Source of the DNA: DASUNQ01 sp035536455
Lineage (GTDB): Bacteria; Acidobacteriota; Thermoanaerobaculia; Multivoradales; UBA5704
DNA: 64,000 nucleotides
Reading direction: 5' to 3'
Assembly: GCA_035536455.1 (NCBI GenBank)
Contig: DATLOC010000059.1
Span: 45,634-109,633, forward strand
Position numbers and translations under genes: made by a program. Below the pieces are notes generated by a model, which was not told the origin of the DNA, did not search any database, and saw nothing but the letters and a program-made list of their open reading frames with translations. Position 1 is the stretch's first letter, and the number at the start of each line of letters is the position of its first letter. Shown here in pieces: positions 43,601 through 52,144 of the stretch.

Positions 43601-44161
43601 ATGCTCGACTGGCGAGAGGACGTAGACGCGGCGCTGGAGGAGGCGAAGCGGACCGAACGGCCCGTTCTGCTCGACTTCACCGCCGCCCCGCTCTGAAGTG
43701 GGTGCGCTCGGCTGGAAGCCGAGGTGTATCCCGACCCGCGCGTCGAAGCCCTGATCCGCGACAACCTAGTCCCCATCCGCATCGACGTCCGCAAGAAACC
43801 GGAGCTGATGGAGCGGTTCAACGCGCAGTGGACGCCCACCATCCTGCTCCTCGGCCTCGACGGCCGGGAGCACCACCGCATCGAAGGGTTCCTCGAGACC
43901 GGCGACTTCCTCGCCCAGCTCGTCCTCGGCCTCGGCCAGGTGGCGCGGGCGGGCGGGAAGTGGGACGACGCGATCGCGCGCTACGCGGAGGTCCTGGAGA
44001 ACCACCCGGACACCGACGCGGCGCCCGCCGGCCAGTACTGGCGCGGCGTCGCGCGCTACAAGAAGAGCGGCGACCCCGCCGAGCTGGGCGCCACGACCCA
44101 GGCATTCAGGGAGCGTTACGCGGACAGCCCGTGGGCGAAGAAGGCGTCGATCTGGGGGTGA
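43601..44161 (+). CDS. Selenocysteine-containing thioredoxin-fold protein (UxxC active site, in-frame TGA)
   Basis: ATG at 43601 opens a frame that meets TGA at 43694-43696 and then continues to 44161; read as selenocysteine it gives 186 residues. The sequence around it is VLLDFTAAPL-U32-SGC35-ARLEAEVYPDP, so Sec takes the first cysteine of a thioredoxin CxxC motif. Downstream are normal thioredoxin features: LVPIRIDVRKKPELMERF and the cis-proline segment WTPTILLLG. The C-terminal part is TPR-like (WDDAIARYAEVLENHP). A hairpin of bacterial SECIS form follows the TGA, and tRNA-Sec is encoded at 21336. Probably a cytoplasmic thiol/selenol oxidoreductase. If TGA were a stop, the downstream part would lack its active site. 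Confidence 0.85.
43707..43723 (+). promoter_or_regulatory. Candidate bacterial SECIS hairpin
   Basis: CTCGGC (43707-43712) pairs perfectly with GCCGAG (43718-43723) around TGGAA; a T-A pair can close a GGA triloop. The apical loop begins 16-17 nt after the TGA and has G at its start, which fits the bacterial SECIS rules (loop 16-37 nt from UGA, G within the first two loop bases). It would bind SelB to decode the UGA. Confidence 0.7.
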
Positions 44162-44163
44162 GG

Positions 44164-44198
44164 TTGACGTGCGGCTGTAATGTATCCTACATTACAGC
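44164..44198 (+). promoter_or_regulatory. TetR operator and promoter of the RND efflux operon
   Basis: A perfect dyad, GCTGTAATGTA-TCC-TACATTACAGC (11-bp arms, 44174-44198), lies 10 bp before the TetR start. TTGACG (44164-44169) and TACATT (44088+100, i.e. 44188-44193) form an 18-bp-spaced promoter whose minus-10 box is inside the dyad. Binding of the TetR protein should block transcription of its own operon, as for AcrR-type regulators. Confidence 0.8.
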
Positions 44199-44207
44199 TT
44201 CACGCCG

Positions 44208-44876
44208 ATGACGACCGCCCCCGCAACCCACCCGAGGACCGACCACCGGGGCGAAGTGCGCCGGAAGGCGATGCTGGAGGCGGCTTGCGAGCTGTTCCTG
44301 GAGCGCGGGTTCGGGGGCACCAGCATGGGCGACGTGGTGGCCCGCTCGGGCGGGTCGCTGGCCACGCTCTACGCCACCTTCGGCTCCAAGGAGAAGCTCT
44401 TCGAGGCCATCGTCGAAGAGGTCTCGGAGCAGCTCCTGGCGCCTCTCGACGCGCCGGACTTCGAGTCGAAGCCGCTCGACGAGGCGCTCTGCCGGCTGGG
44501 CGAGGCCTTCCTCTCGCACCTCCTCGATCCGCAGACCCTGCGCTGGCAGCGCATGTGCGCCGCCGAAGGGCCCAAGTTCCCCGAGCTGCGCGCCGCCCTC
44601 CTCCACTCCGGTCCTGAGCGGGTGCGCGGGCGGCTCGCCGCCTACCTCGCCGCGCAGGCCGAGGCGGGGCGGCTGGCGCTCGACGACCCCCACGCCGCGG
44701 CCGTCCACTTCCTCGCCCTGGTCAAGAGCGAGGTGGCGTTCGCGGCCGTTTGCGGCGAGCCGATCGACCTGGCGCCCGAGGCGGTGCCGGGTAAGGTGCA
44801 GAGCGCCGTGGACGTCTTCCTCTACGGCTACGCCGCGCGCCGCGCCCGTTCCGGGCGCACCCCCAGGAGATCATGA
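44208..44876 (+). CDS. TetR/AcrR-family repressor of the efflux operon
   Basis: 222 residues. The N-terminal TetR helix-turn-helix is standard: AMLEAACELFLERGFGGTSM, GDVVARSGGSLATLYATFGS and KEKLFEAIVEEV. The C-terminal ligand domain is of the AefR-like type (LRWQRMCAAEGPKFPELRAA). It should bind the dyad at 44174-44198, and release on ligand binding would derepress the efflux genes. Its stop overlaps the ATG of the membrane-fusion-protein gene (ATGA), so the regulator is the first gene of the operon it controls. Confidence 0.92.
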   Translation: MTTAPATHPRTDHRGEVRRKAMLEAACELFLERGFGGTSMGDVVARSGGSLATLYATFGSKEKLFEAIVEEVSEQLLAPLDAPDFESKPLDEALCRLGEAFLSHLLDPQTLRWQRMCAAEGPKFPELRAALLHSGPERVRGRLAAYLAAQAEAGRLALDDPHAAAVHFLALVKSEVAFAAVCGEPIDLAPEAVPGKVQSAVDVFLYGYAARRARSGRTPRRS

Positions 44877-46084
44877 CCATGCCCCGATCCCGGTTCCCCG
44901 CGGCCCGCGCCGCCGCTTTCCTGTCGATCGCCGGGGCGCTCCTCGCCGCGGGCTGCGGCGACAAGTCCGCCGCCGGCGCCCCGCCGGGCGGCGCGCCGCC
45001 GCCGCCCGAGGTCACGGTGGTGACCGTGGCGCCGCGCACGGTGGCGGTGCCCTACGAGTTCAACGGCCGCGTCGAGGGCTCGCGCGAGGTCGAGGTGCAC
45101 GCCCGCGTCTCCGGCATCCTGCTGCGGCGGAGCTACGAGGAGGGGCGGCCGGTGCGCCAGGGGCAGACCCTCTTCGTCATCGACCCGGGCCCCTACCGCG
45201 CCGAGGTGCAGGCCGCCTCGGCCGACGTCGCCGAGGAGAGGGCCCGCCTCTCGCGCGCCGAGCGCGACGTGGCGCGGTTGAAGCCGCTGATCGAGGAGCG
45301 CGCGGTCTCGCGCCGCGAGTACGACAACGCGGTGTCCACGGCCGAGGAGGCGCGCGCCACGATGCAGTCGGCGCAGGCCCGCCTCGCCCAGGCGCGGCTC
45401 GACCTCTCCTACACCACCGTCGCGGCGCCGATCTCCGGCGCCAGCAGCCGCGCCGAACACTCGGAAGGGTCGCTGGTCGGTCCGGGGGCGGCGAGCCTCT
45501 TGACCCGCATCTCGCGGGTGCAGCCGATCTGGGTGCGCTTCAGCGCCTCCGACCAGGTGCTCTCCGAGCTGCGCCGGGCGGTGGCCGCGAAGGAGGTGGT
45601 CAGCCCGGCCACCAATCAGCTCGAAGTCGAGCTTGTCGTCGGTGACGACTCGGTCCACCCCGAGCACGGCCGGGTCAACTTCTCCGACTCGCTGATCGAC
45701 AGCGCCACCGGCTCGGTCGAGCTGCGCGCCGAGCTGCCGAACGCGGCCGGCGACCTGATCCCCGGCCAGTTCGTGCGCGTGCGCCTGCTCGGCATCGAGC
45801 GGCCGAACGCGATCCTGGTGCCGCAGCGCGCGGTGCAGCAGGGGCAGGAAGGGAAGTTCGTCTACGTCGTCGGCGCCGACGGCAAGGCCGCGCCGCGGCC
45901 GATCACCGTCGGCGACTGGCTGGGCAGGGACTGGATCGTCGAGTCGGGGCTCGCCGCCGGCGACCGGGTGATCGTCGACGGCGCGTTGAAGGTGGCGCCG
46001 GGCGCGCCGGTCCAGGTGGTGGACGCCGCCGCGACGCCGGCGGGCCCCCCCACGACCGCCAAGGCCGGCGGCCCGGGGCATTAG
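44873..46084 (+). CDS. RND efflux periplasmic adaptor (AcrA-like lipoprotein)
   Basis: 403 residues. A lipoprotein signal (LSIAGALLAAGCGD) is followed by the adaptor fold: lipoyl halves (VEGSREVEVHARVSGILLRR and DLSYTTVAAPISGASSR), an alpha-hairpin (EERARLSRAERDVARLKPLI), a beta-barrel (FVRVRLLGIERPNAILVPQR) and a membrane-proximal domain. It joins the inner-membrane pump to the outer-membrane channel. It overlaps tetR by 4 bp and precedes the pump gene by 15 bp. Confidence 0.95.
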   Translation: MTMPRSRFPAARAAAFLSIAGALLAAGCGDKSAAGAPPGGAPPPPEVTVVTVAPRTVAVPYEFNGRVEGSREVEVHARVSGILLRRSYEEGRPVRQGQTLFVIDPGPYRAEVQAASADVAEERARLSRAERDVARLKPLIEERAVSRREYDNAVSTAEEARATMQSAQARLAQARLDLSYTTVAAPISGASSRAEHSEGSLVGPGAASLLTRISRVQPIWVRFSASDQVLSELRRAVAAKEVVSPATNQLEVELVVGDDSVHPEHGRVNFSDSLIDSATGSVELRAELPNAAGDLIPGQFVRVRLLGIERPNAILVPQRAVQQGQEGKFVYVVGADGKAAPRPITVGDWLGRDWIVESGLAAGDRVIVDGALKVAPGAPVQVVDAAATPAGPPTTAKAGGPGH

Positions 46085-46099
46085 GCGAGGAGCGCGCGC

Positions 46100-49000
46100 A
46101 TGTTCTCCCACTTCTTCATCCGCCGCCCGATCTTCGCCACCGTCGTCTCGATCGTCATCGTCCTCGCCGGGCTGGCGGCGATCTTCAACCTCCCCGTGGC
46201 GCAGTACCCGGAGATCTCGCCGCCGGTCGTGTCGGTGACCGCCTTCTACCCCGGCGCCACCGCCGAGGCGCTGCAGAACACGGTCGCGGCGCCGATCGAG
46301 GAGCAGATCAACGGCGTCGAGGGGATGCAGTACATCCAGTCGATCTCGACCTCGAGCGGTCTGGTCTCGACGGTCGTCACCTTCGCCGTCGGCACCGACA
46401 TCGACCTCGCCGCCAACAACGTCTCGAACCGCGTGCGGCTCGCCGAGCCGGGCCTCCCCGAGGAGGTGCGGCGCAACGGCGTGACGGTGCAGAAGCAGAA
46501 CTCGAACTTCATCCAGATCGTCACCCTGACCTCGCCCTCCGGCCGCTGGGACGAGGTCTTCCTCTCCAACTACACCTCGCTCAACCTGCTCGAGCCGCTC
46601 AAGCGCGTGCCCGGGGTCGGCGACGTCCAGATCTTCGGCGGCCGCGACTACTCGATGCGCCTCTGGCTGCGGCCCGACCTCCTCGCCGAGTACGGCCTGA
46701 CCACCGCCGACGTCGCCCGCGCCGTGCGCGAGCAGAACGCGCAGTTCGCGGTCGGCAAGGTGGGCCAGCAGCCGGCGAGCCCCGACCTCGAGCTGACCTA
46801 CACGGTGACCGCCGAGGACCGCCTGGCCGAGCCCGAGCAGTTCGCGGACATCGTGCTGCGCTCCGACCCCAGCGGCAGACAGCTCCGGCTGGGGGACGTG
46901 GCGCGCATCGAGCTCGGCGCCCGCGACTACGACACCGAGACCCGCCTCGACGGCAAGAAGGCGATCTTCCTCGGCGTCTTCCTGCAGCCCGGCGCCAACG
47001 CCCTGGCCACCGCGCACGGCATCCAGCAGCAGATGGAAGAGCTCGCGACACGCTTCCCGGCGGGGGTCGAGTACGCGCTCCCCTTCGACACCACGCGTTT
47101 CGTCGAGGTGTCGATCGAGGAGGTGGTCAAGACCCTGCTGATCGCGATGGTCCTGGTCTTCGCGGTCGTCTATCTCTTCCTGCAGAGCTTCCGCGCCACG
47201 CTGATCCCGATGGTGGCGGTGCCGGTGTCGCTGATCGGCACCTTCGCCGGCATGTTCGCGCTCGGCTTCTCGATCAACACCCTCACCCTCTTCGGCCTGG
47301 TGCTGGCGATCGGCATCGTCGTCGACGACGCCATCGTCGTGCTCGAGAACACCGAGCGCATCATGGCGACCGAAGGCAAGACCGCGCGCGAGGCGGCGTT
47401 CGAGTCGATGACCCAGGTCACGGGGCCGGTGGTGGCGATCGTCCTGGTCCTCTGCTCGGTCTTCGTGCCGGTCGCCTTCCTGGGCGGTCTCGCCGGCCAG
47501 CTCTACCGGCAGTTCGCGATCACCGTCGCGATGTCGGTGGCGATCTCGGGGCTGGTGGCGCTGACCCTGACGCCGGCGCTCTGCGCGCTCCTCCTCCGCC
47601 ACCGCCACGAGCCGCGCGGTCCCTTCGCTCTCTTCAACCGCTGGTTCGACAAGGGCACCGGCGGCTTCGTCGGCGCGGTGCGCTTCCTGCTCCGCCGGCC
47701 GGTCGTCGGCCTGGGACTGTTCCTCCTCGTGCTCCTCGCCGCCTTCGGGCTCTTCCGCCTGGTGCCGGGGAGCCTGGTGCCGCCGGAGGACCAGGGCTAC
47801 TTCATCGCCGCCGCGCTGCTGCCCGACGGGGCGACGCTGCCGCGCACCCGCGCCGTCACCGACCGGATGGAGAAGATCCTGCTCGCCGATCCGGCGGTGG
47901 AGGACGTGGGGTCGATCATCGGCATCGACTTCGTCGGCGGCGGCAGCAACAGCGCGGTGTCGACGATGTTCGTGATGCTGAAGAAGTGGGACGAGCGCAG
48001 CGGCGAAGACCTCGACCTCGATAGCACGCTCGGCCGCTTCTACATGCAGACCGCGGGCATCCGCGAGGCGATGGTCTTCGCCTTCAACCCGCCGGCCATC
48101 CAAGGGCTCGGCACGACCGGCGGCTTCGAGGTCTACGTGCAGAGCCGCGGCGAGGCCGACACCGCGCGCCTGGCGCAGGTGACGCAGGAGCTCATCGGGA
48201 AGCTCAACCAGGACCCGCGCTTCGCCGGCGTGCGCACGCTCTTCCGCGCCAACACGCCGCAGATCAACGTCAAGCTCGACCGCGAGAAGGCCAAGGCGCT
48301 CGGGGTCTCGGTCGACGAGGTCTTCAGCACGCTCCAGGCCGCTTTCGGCAGCCTCTACGTCAACGACTTCAACAAGAGCGGCCGCGTCTTCCGCGTGCAG
48401 CTCCAGGCGGCGGCCCCGTTCCGCTCGCGGCCCGAGGACCTGACCAAGCTCTACGTGCGCGCCGACAGCGGCGCCATGGTGCAGCTCGGCTCGCTCATCC
48501 GCCTCGAATACGGCGCCGGCGCCGAGACGCTCGAGCGCTACAACCTCTTCCCCTCGATCAAGCTGCTCGGCGCGCCGGCGCCGGGCAGGAGCTCGGCCGA
48601 GGCGATCGCCGCCGTCGAGGAGATCGCGGCGCGCGAGCTGCCGCCCGAGTTCGGCATCGCCTGGACCGGCAGCGCCCTCGAGGAAAAGAAGATCGGCGGC
48701 TCCTCGGCGCAGGTGCTCTTCCTCGGCATGGTCTTCGCCTTCCTGATCCTCGCCGCGCAGTACGAGAAGTGGTCGCTACCGCTGGCGGTCCTGCTGTCGG
48801 TGCCGTTCGCCTTCTTGGGCGCTCTCCTCGCCGTCTGGGTGCGCGGCCTGCCGAACGACGTCTACTTCCAGATCGGCCTGGTGACGCTGGTCGGCCTGGC
48901 GGCCAAGAACGCCATCCTGATCGTCGAGTTCGCGGCGCAGGAGCGCGAGCGCGGCAAGACGATCCTGGAGGCGGCGCTCGAGGCGGCGCGCCTGCGCTTC

Positions 49001-49258
49001 CGGCCGATCGTCATGACCTCGCTCGCCTTCATCCTGGGCGTGCTGCCGCTCGCCTTCTCCTCGGGCGCCGGCGCCGCGGCGCGGCGCTCGATGGGCACGG
49101 GCGTCTTCGGCGGCATGCTCGCGGCGACCCTCCTCGGCGTCGCCTTCGTGCCGCTCTTCTTCCGCTGGGTGTCGGGCCGCGACCCGGAGCCCGAAGAGGC
49201 GGCGCTGTCCGAGCCCGAGGTCGAAGAGGAGCGGGAAGAAGAGAGGAGCGCCGCGTGA
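46100..49258 (+). CDS. RND multidrug efflux transporter (AcrB/HAE-1 family)
   Basis: 1052 residues, the normal length of HAE-1 pumps. The start FSHFFIRRPIFATVVSIVIV, the porter region with YPGATAEALQNTVAAPIEEQ, the TM4 proton-relay aspartates in GIVVDDAIVVLENTER and the late FLGALLAVWVRGLPNDVYFQ are all diagnostic. It uses proton motive force to expel hydrophobic drugs, dyes or metabolites from the inner membrane and periplasm. Substrates cannot be predicted. A Glu-rich tail (EPEEAALSEPEVEEEREEER) is unremarkable for the family. Its stop overlaps the outer-membrane-factor start (GTGA). Confidence 0.96.
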   Translation: MFSHFFIRRPIFATVVSIVIVLAGLAAIFNLPVAQYPEISPPVVSVTAFYPGATAEALQNTVAAPIEEQINGVEGMQYIQSISTSSGLVSTVVTFAVGTDIDLAANNVSNRVRLAEPGLPEEVRRNGVTVQKQNSNFIQIVTLTSPSGRWDEVFLSNYTSLNLLEPLKRVPGVGDVQIFGGRDYSMRLWLRPDLLAEYGLTTADVARAVREQNAQFAVGKVGQQPASPDLELTYTVTAEDRLAEPEQFADIVLRSDPSGRQLRLGDVARIELGARDYDTETRLDGKKAIFLGVFLQPGANALATAHGIQQQMEELATRFPAGVEYALPFDTTRFVEVSIEEVVKTLLIAMVLVFAVVYLFLQSFRATLIPMVAVPVSLIGTFAGMFALGFSINTLTLFGLVLAIGIVVDDAIVVLENTERIMATEGKTAREAAFESMTQVTGPVVAIVLVLCSVFVPVAFLGGLAGQLYRQFAITVAMSVAISGLVALTLTPALCALLLRHRHEPRGPFALFNRWFDKGTGGFVGAVRFLLRRPVVGLGLFLLVLLAAFGLFRLVPGSLVPPEDQGYFIAAALLPDGATLPRTRAVTDRMEKILLADPAVEDVGSIIGIDFVGGGSNSAVSTMFVMLKKWDERSGEDLDLDSTLGRFYMQTAGIREAMVFAFNPPAIQGLGTTGGFEVYVQSRGEADTARLAQVTQELIGKLNQDPRFAGVRTLFRANTPQINVKLDREKAKALGVSVDEVFSTLQAAFGSLYVNDFNKSGRVFRVQLQAAAPFRSRPEDLTKLYVRADSGAMVQLGSLIRLEYGAGAETLERYNLFPSIKLLGAPAPGRSSAEAIAAVEEIAARELPPEFGIAWTGSALEEKKIGGSSAQVLFLGMVFAFLILAAQYEKWSLPLAVLLSVPFAFLGALLAVWVRGLPNDVYFQIGLVTLVGLAAKNAILIVEFAAQERERGKTILEAALEAARLRFRPIVMTSLAFILGVLPLAFSSGAGAAARRSMGTGVFGGMLAATLLGVAFVPLFFRWVSGRDPEPEEAALSEPEVEEEREEERSAA

Positions 49259-50667
49259 GCCGAGCCCAACGCTTCGCGTTCGCCGCGCTCCTTACGCTTC
49301 CCCTCACCGCCTGCACGGCGCTGGGGCCCGACTACGCGAGGCCCGAGCTGCCGCTGCCGGAGGCCTACTCCGCGGCGGAGGCCGCGGAGGCGGCGCTGCC
49401 CGACCGCTGGTGGAGCCTCTTCGGCGACCCGGCGCTCGACCGCCTGGTGACGGAGGCGCTCGGCGCCAACCAGGACCTCGCCGAGGCCGCGGCGCGCGTC
49501 GAGGAGGCGCGCGCCCTGGCCGGGATCGCCCGCGCCGACCGCTACCCGGAGGTCACCGGCACCGTCGGCGGCTCGCGCACGCGGCTGTCGAAAGAGACGC
49601 TGAACCTGCCGCCCGAGGTGGTCATCCCGCTCGAGATCGACCGCTACCGCGCCGCCGCCAACATCTCCTACGAGCTGGACTTCTGGGGGCGGCTGCGCCG
49701 TCTCGCCGAGGCGGCGCGCGCCGAGCTGCTGGCGAGCGAAGAGGGGCGGCGCAACGTGGAGCTGGCGCTGGTCTCCGAGGTGACGGCCGCCTACTTCGAC
49801 CTCCTCGCCTTCGACCACCAGCTCGGGATCGTGCGCGAAACGCTCGGCTCGCGCGGCGAGTCGGTGCGCCTGCAGCGGCTGCGCTTCGAGCACGGCACGA
49901 TCTCGGAGCTCGACCTGGCGCAGGCCGAGGCCGAGCTGGCCGCCACCGAAGCGACGGTGCCGGCGCTGGAGCGCGCGGTGCGGCAGACCGAGGACCGGCT
50001 GGCGGTGCTGCTGGGGCGGATCGGCGGCAGCGTCGAGCGCGGCGGGGCGCTCTCGGGCGTGGCGCCGCCGGCGGTGCCGGTGGGGTTGCCGTCGGCCCTC
50101 CTGGCGCGGCGGCCGGACGTCCTCGCCGCCGAGCAGCGGCTGGCGGCGGCCAACGCGCGGATCGGCGCCGCCCGCGCCGCCTACTTCCCGTCGATCTCGC
50201 TCACCGGCTACGCCGGCACCGAGAGCGCCGAGCTGGCCAGCCTCTTCGCCTCCGGCACCGGCGTCTGGCAGGCGGCGCTGGGCCTGGTCGAGCCGATCTT
50301 CAACGCCGGCCGGACCCGCCGCCAGGTGGAGGCCGCCCGCGCCCGCGAGCGGCAGGCGCTCGCCGCCTACACCAAGGCGGTGCAGAGCGCCTTCGCCGAG
50401 GTCGAGGACGCCTTGGTCGCCCGCCGCACCGGCGCCGAGGAGCGCGCCGTGCTGGCGCGGCAGGTCGAGGCCCTCACCCGCGCCCGCCGCCTCGCCGGGC
50501 TGCGCTACGAGGCCGGCGAATCCTCCTACCTCGAGGTGCTCGACGCCGAGCGCAGCCTCTTCCGCGCCGAGCTCGAGCTCTCCCGCGCCCAGCGCAGCGA
50601 GCTCGACGCGGCGGTCGACCTGATGCGCGCCCTGGGCGGCGGCTGGGAGCCGACGCCGTCGCCTTGA
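49255..50667 (+). CDS. Outer-membrane efflux lipoprotein (NodT/TolC-like)
   Basis: 470 residues. A lipoprotein signal with lipobox LTAC (LLTLPLTACTALGPDYARPE) is followed by the two repeated outer-membrane-factor coiled-coil domains: WWSLFGDPALDRLVTEALGA, ANISYELDFWGRLRRLAEAA, LLARRPDVLAAEQRLAAANA, RIGAARAAYFPSISLTGYAG and YEAGESSYLEVLDAERSLF. It forms the trimeric exit duct of the tripartite pump. The GTG start overlaps the pump stop, and the following methyltransferase TTG overlaps its own stop, so all are translated from one message. Confidence 0.95.
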   Translation: MSRAQRFAFAALLTLPLTACTALGPDYARPELPLPEAYSAAEAAEAALPDRWWSLFGDPALDRLVTEALGANQDLAEAAARVEEARALAGIARADRYPEVTGTVGGSRTRLSKETLNLPPEVVIPLEIDRYRAAANISYELDFWGRLRRLAEAARAELLASEEGRRNVELALVSEVTAAYFDLLAFDHQLGIVRETLGSRGESVRLQRLRFEHGTISELDLAQAEAELAATEATVPALERAVRQTEDRLAVLLGRIGGSVERGGALSGVAPPAVPVGLPSALLARRPDVLAAEQRLAAANARIGAARAAYFPSISLTGYAGTESAELASLFASGTGVWQAALGLVEPIFNAGRTRRQVEAARARERQALAAYTKAVQSAFAEVEDALVARRTGAEERAVLARQVEALTRARRLAGLRYEAGESSYLEVLDAERSLFRAELELSRAQRSELDAAVDLMRALGGGWEPTPSP

Positions 50668-51284
50668 GCCGCGCGGGGCACGCCGAGCCGGCCCCGGGCT
50701 ACCTCCAGCCCTATCACGACGCGCATCGGCGCCGCGCCCAGGGCGCCGAGGCGCTCCTCTACCCCGACCGGCGCAGCCAGTTCGTGCGGCTGGAGGCGAT
50801 CGTGCGGCACTGCCCGCTCGCCGGCCTGCACGTCCTCGACGCCGGCTGCGGCCGCGCCGAGCTGCTCGGGCTGCTGCTGGCGCGCGATCTCGCGCCCGCC
50901 CACTACACCGGTCTCGAAGCGCTTCCCTGGCTGGCCCGCGCCGCCCGACGGCAGCGCTACCCGCGCTGCACGATTGTCGAGGCCGACTTCGTGCGCCAGC
51001 CGGAGCGGCTGCGCGCCGGCGCCGACGCCATCGTCTTCTCGGGGTCGCTCAACCTGCTGCCGTCGCGGCAGTTCTACCGCACGCTGCGCGCGGCCTGGGC
51101 CGCCACCAACCGCTGGCTCGCCTTCAACTACCTCTGCTCGCCCATCGAGGCCGGCGACCCGTGGCTCCACTGGCACCGCCGCCGGACGGTCCACGACTTC
51201 GTCCGCCGCACGGGCGCAGAGTTCCGGGTCTACGAGGGCTACGCCGACGGCGGCGACTGCACGGTCGTCATGCGCCGGCGCTGA
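50664..51284 (+). CDS. Class I SAM-dependent methyltransferase
   Basis: 206 residues. Motif I (LHVLDAGCGRAELLGLLLAR) and post-I (YTGLEALPWLARAARR), then IVEADFVRQPERL and AIVFSGSLNLLP, identify a Rossmann-type methyltransferase. TTG is used as start, overlapping the outer-membrane-factor stop (TTGA). Being coupled to an efflux operon hints that it might modify a pump substrate, but no substrate evidence exists. It could equally be a co-transcribed passenger. Confidence 0.8.
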   Translation: MSRAGHAEPAPGYLQPYHDAHRRRAQGAEALLYPDRRSQFVRLEAIVRHCPLAGLHVLDAGCGRAELLGLLLARDLAPAHYTGLEALPWLARAARRQRYPRCTIVEADFVRQPERLRAGADAIVFSGSLNLLPSRQFYRTLRAAWAATNRWLAFNYLCSPIEAGDPWLHWHRRRTVHDFVRRTGAEFRVYEGYADGGDCTVVMRRR

Positions 51285-51286
51285 GC

Positions 51287-52144
51287 CTAGTTAAACGGCG
51301 CGGCGCGCTCCTCTTCCTCCTCCCACTGCCGCAGGAGCGCCGCGGCGCGCGCCCGCCGCCGCCGCGCCGCCCAGAGGGCCAGCGCGGCGATCGCGAGCCA
51401 GAGGGTCAGCGAGCTGGTGAGGACCGGCAGCCAGCGGTTGAGCAGGTCGTGCCGCCGCCAGAAGGCCGCTTCCGCCGCGGCCAGCGGCTCGCCGGTGGCG
51501 CGCGCGAAGGCCTCCTCGAAGGGCAGGCCGCGCGCCGCCTCGGCGAGCACCGCGGCTGGCGCCCCCTGGCCGTGGCGCTGCAGCAGCGACCGGACGAAGG
51601 CGGCCGAGAAGGCGTAGGCGCGAGCGACCTCGGCGGGGCCGCCGGCGAAGCGGCGGTCGAGGCTAGCGAGCCCGCCGCGCTCCCGATCCAGCCGCACCAG
51701 GCGCGAGCGGTCCGCCAAGCCCCACGAGCCCCCAGCCACCGTCGCCAGCCCCTCGTGGAACCAGCGCGGCAGCGCCGCCCCGCCGGCGGCGCGGTCGATC
51801 AGGACGTGCGCCACCTCGTGGCCCAGGAGCTCTTCAAGCGAGCCATCGGGGTAGGCCGGCGTGCGCGCCGGGAAGAGCACCACCGGCCCGGCGGCGCCGA
51901 GCGCGTACCCCGCCACCCAGGAGGGCGCCGAGCGCGCCGCCGGCGACCCCTCGGCGGCGAGCAGCACCCGGATCGGCGGCCCCGGCTCGGCGAGTCCGAC
52001 GAGGCGCATGGCGCTTTCGATGCGCGCCGGCGGCAAGCGCGCGAGCTCCTCGGCCCGGCCCGCCAGCTCCGGCGGCGCCTCGAACTGCAAGCGCGGCGGC
52101 GGCGCCGCGAGGGCCGCCGCGAGGAGGAGCGCGGAGCCGACCAC
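51287..52144 (-). CDS. Exported zinc peptidase of the gluzincin (MA) type with C-terminal anchor
   Basis: 285 residues. A signal sequence (LLLAAALAAPPPR) leads into a peptidase-MA-like domain with HEVAH (LLGHEVAHVLIDRAAGG) and a downstream glutamate in FHEGLATVAGG, the zinc-ligand arrangement of gluzincins. A C-terminal membrane helix (LTSSLTLWLAIAALALWAAR) and basic tail anchor it with the catalytic domain outside the cytoplasm. Substrate unknown. It ends 2 bp from the convergent methyltransferase and lies directly upstream of nothing it clearly partners. Confidence 0.8.
   Translation of the reverse strand: MVGSALLLAAALAAPPPRLQFEAPPELAGRAEELARLPPARIESAMRLVGLAEPGPPIRVLLAAEGSPAARSAPSWVAGYALGAAGPVVLFPARTPAYPDGSLEELLGHEVAHVLIDRAAGGAALPRWFHEGLATVAGGSWGLADRSRLVRLDRERGGLASLDRRFAGGPAEVARAYAFSAAFVRSLLQRHGQGAPAAVLAEAARGLPFEEAFARATGEPLAAAEAAFWRRHDLLNRWLPVLTSSLTLWLAIAALALWAARRRRARAAALLRQWEEEEERAAPFN

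Noticed and set aside
42759..43881. Several overlapping open frames across the 21-bp array, encoding heptad-repeat peptides
   Set aside because: Frames are open on both strands at once, with no ribosome site or conserved start, so I annotate a repeat rather than a gene. Coding cannot be excluded, because the period is a multiple of three.
43724..44161. Independent gene starting after the TGA
   Set aside because: It would lack the first strand and the active-site segment of the thioredoxin fold, while the upstream 31 codons supply exactly those parts in the same frame.
44828..48103. A 1091-codon open frame on the minus strand
   Set aside because: It lies antisense to the TetR, adaptor and RND pump genes, whose protein families are unmistakable. 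Its translation is Arg/His/Asp-rich with no domain, a usual by-product of high GC.
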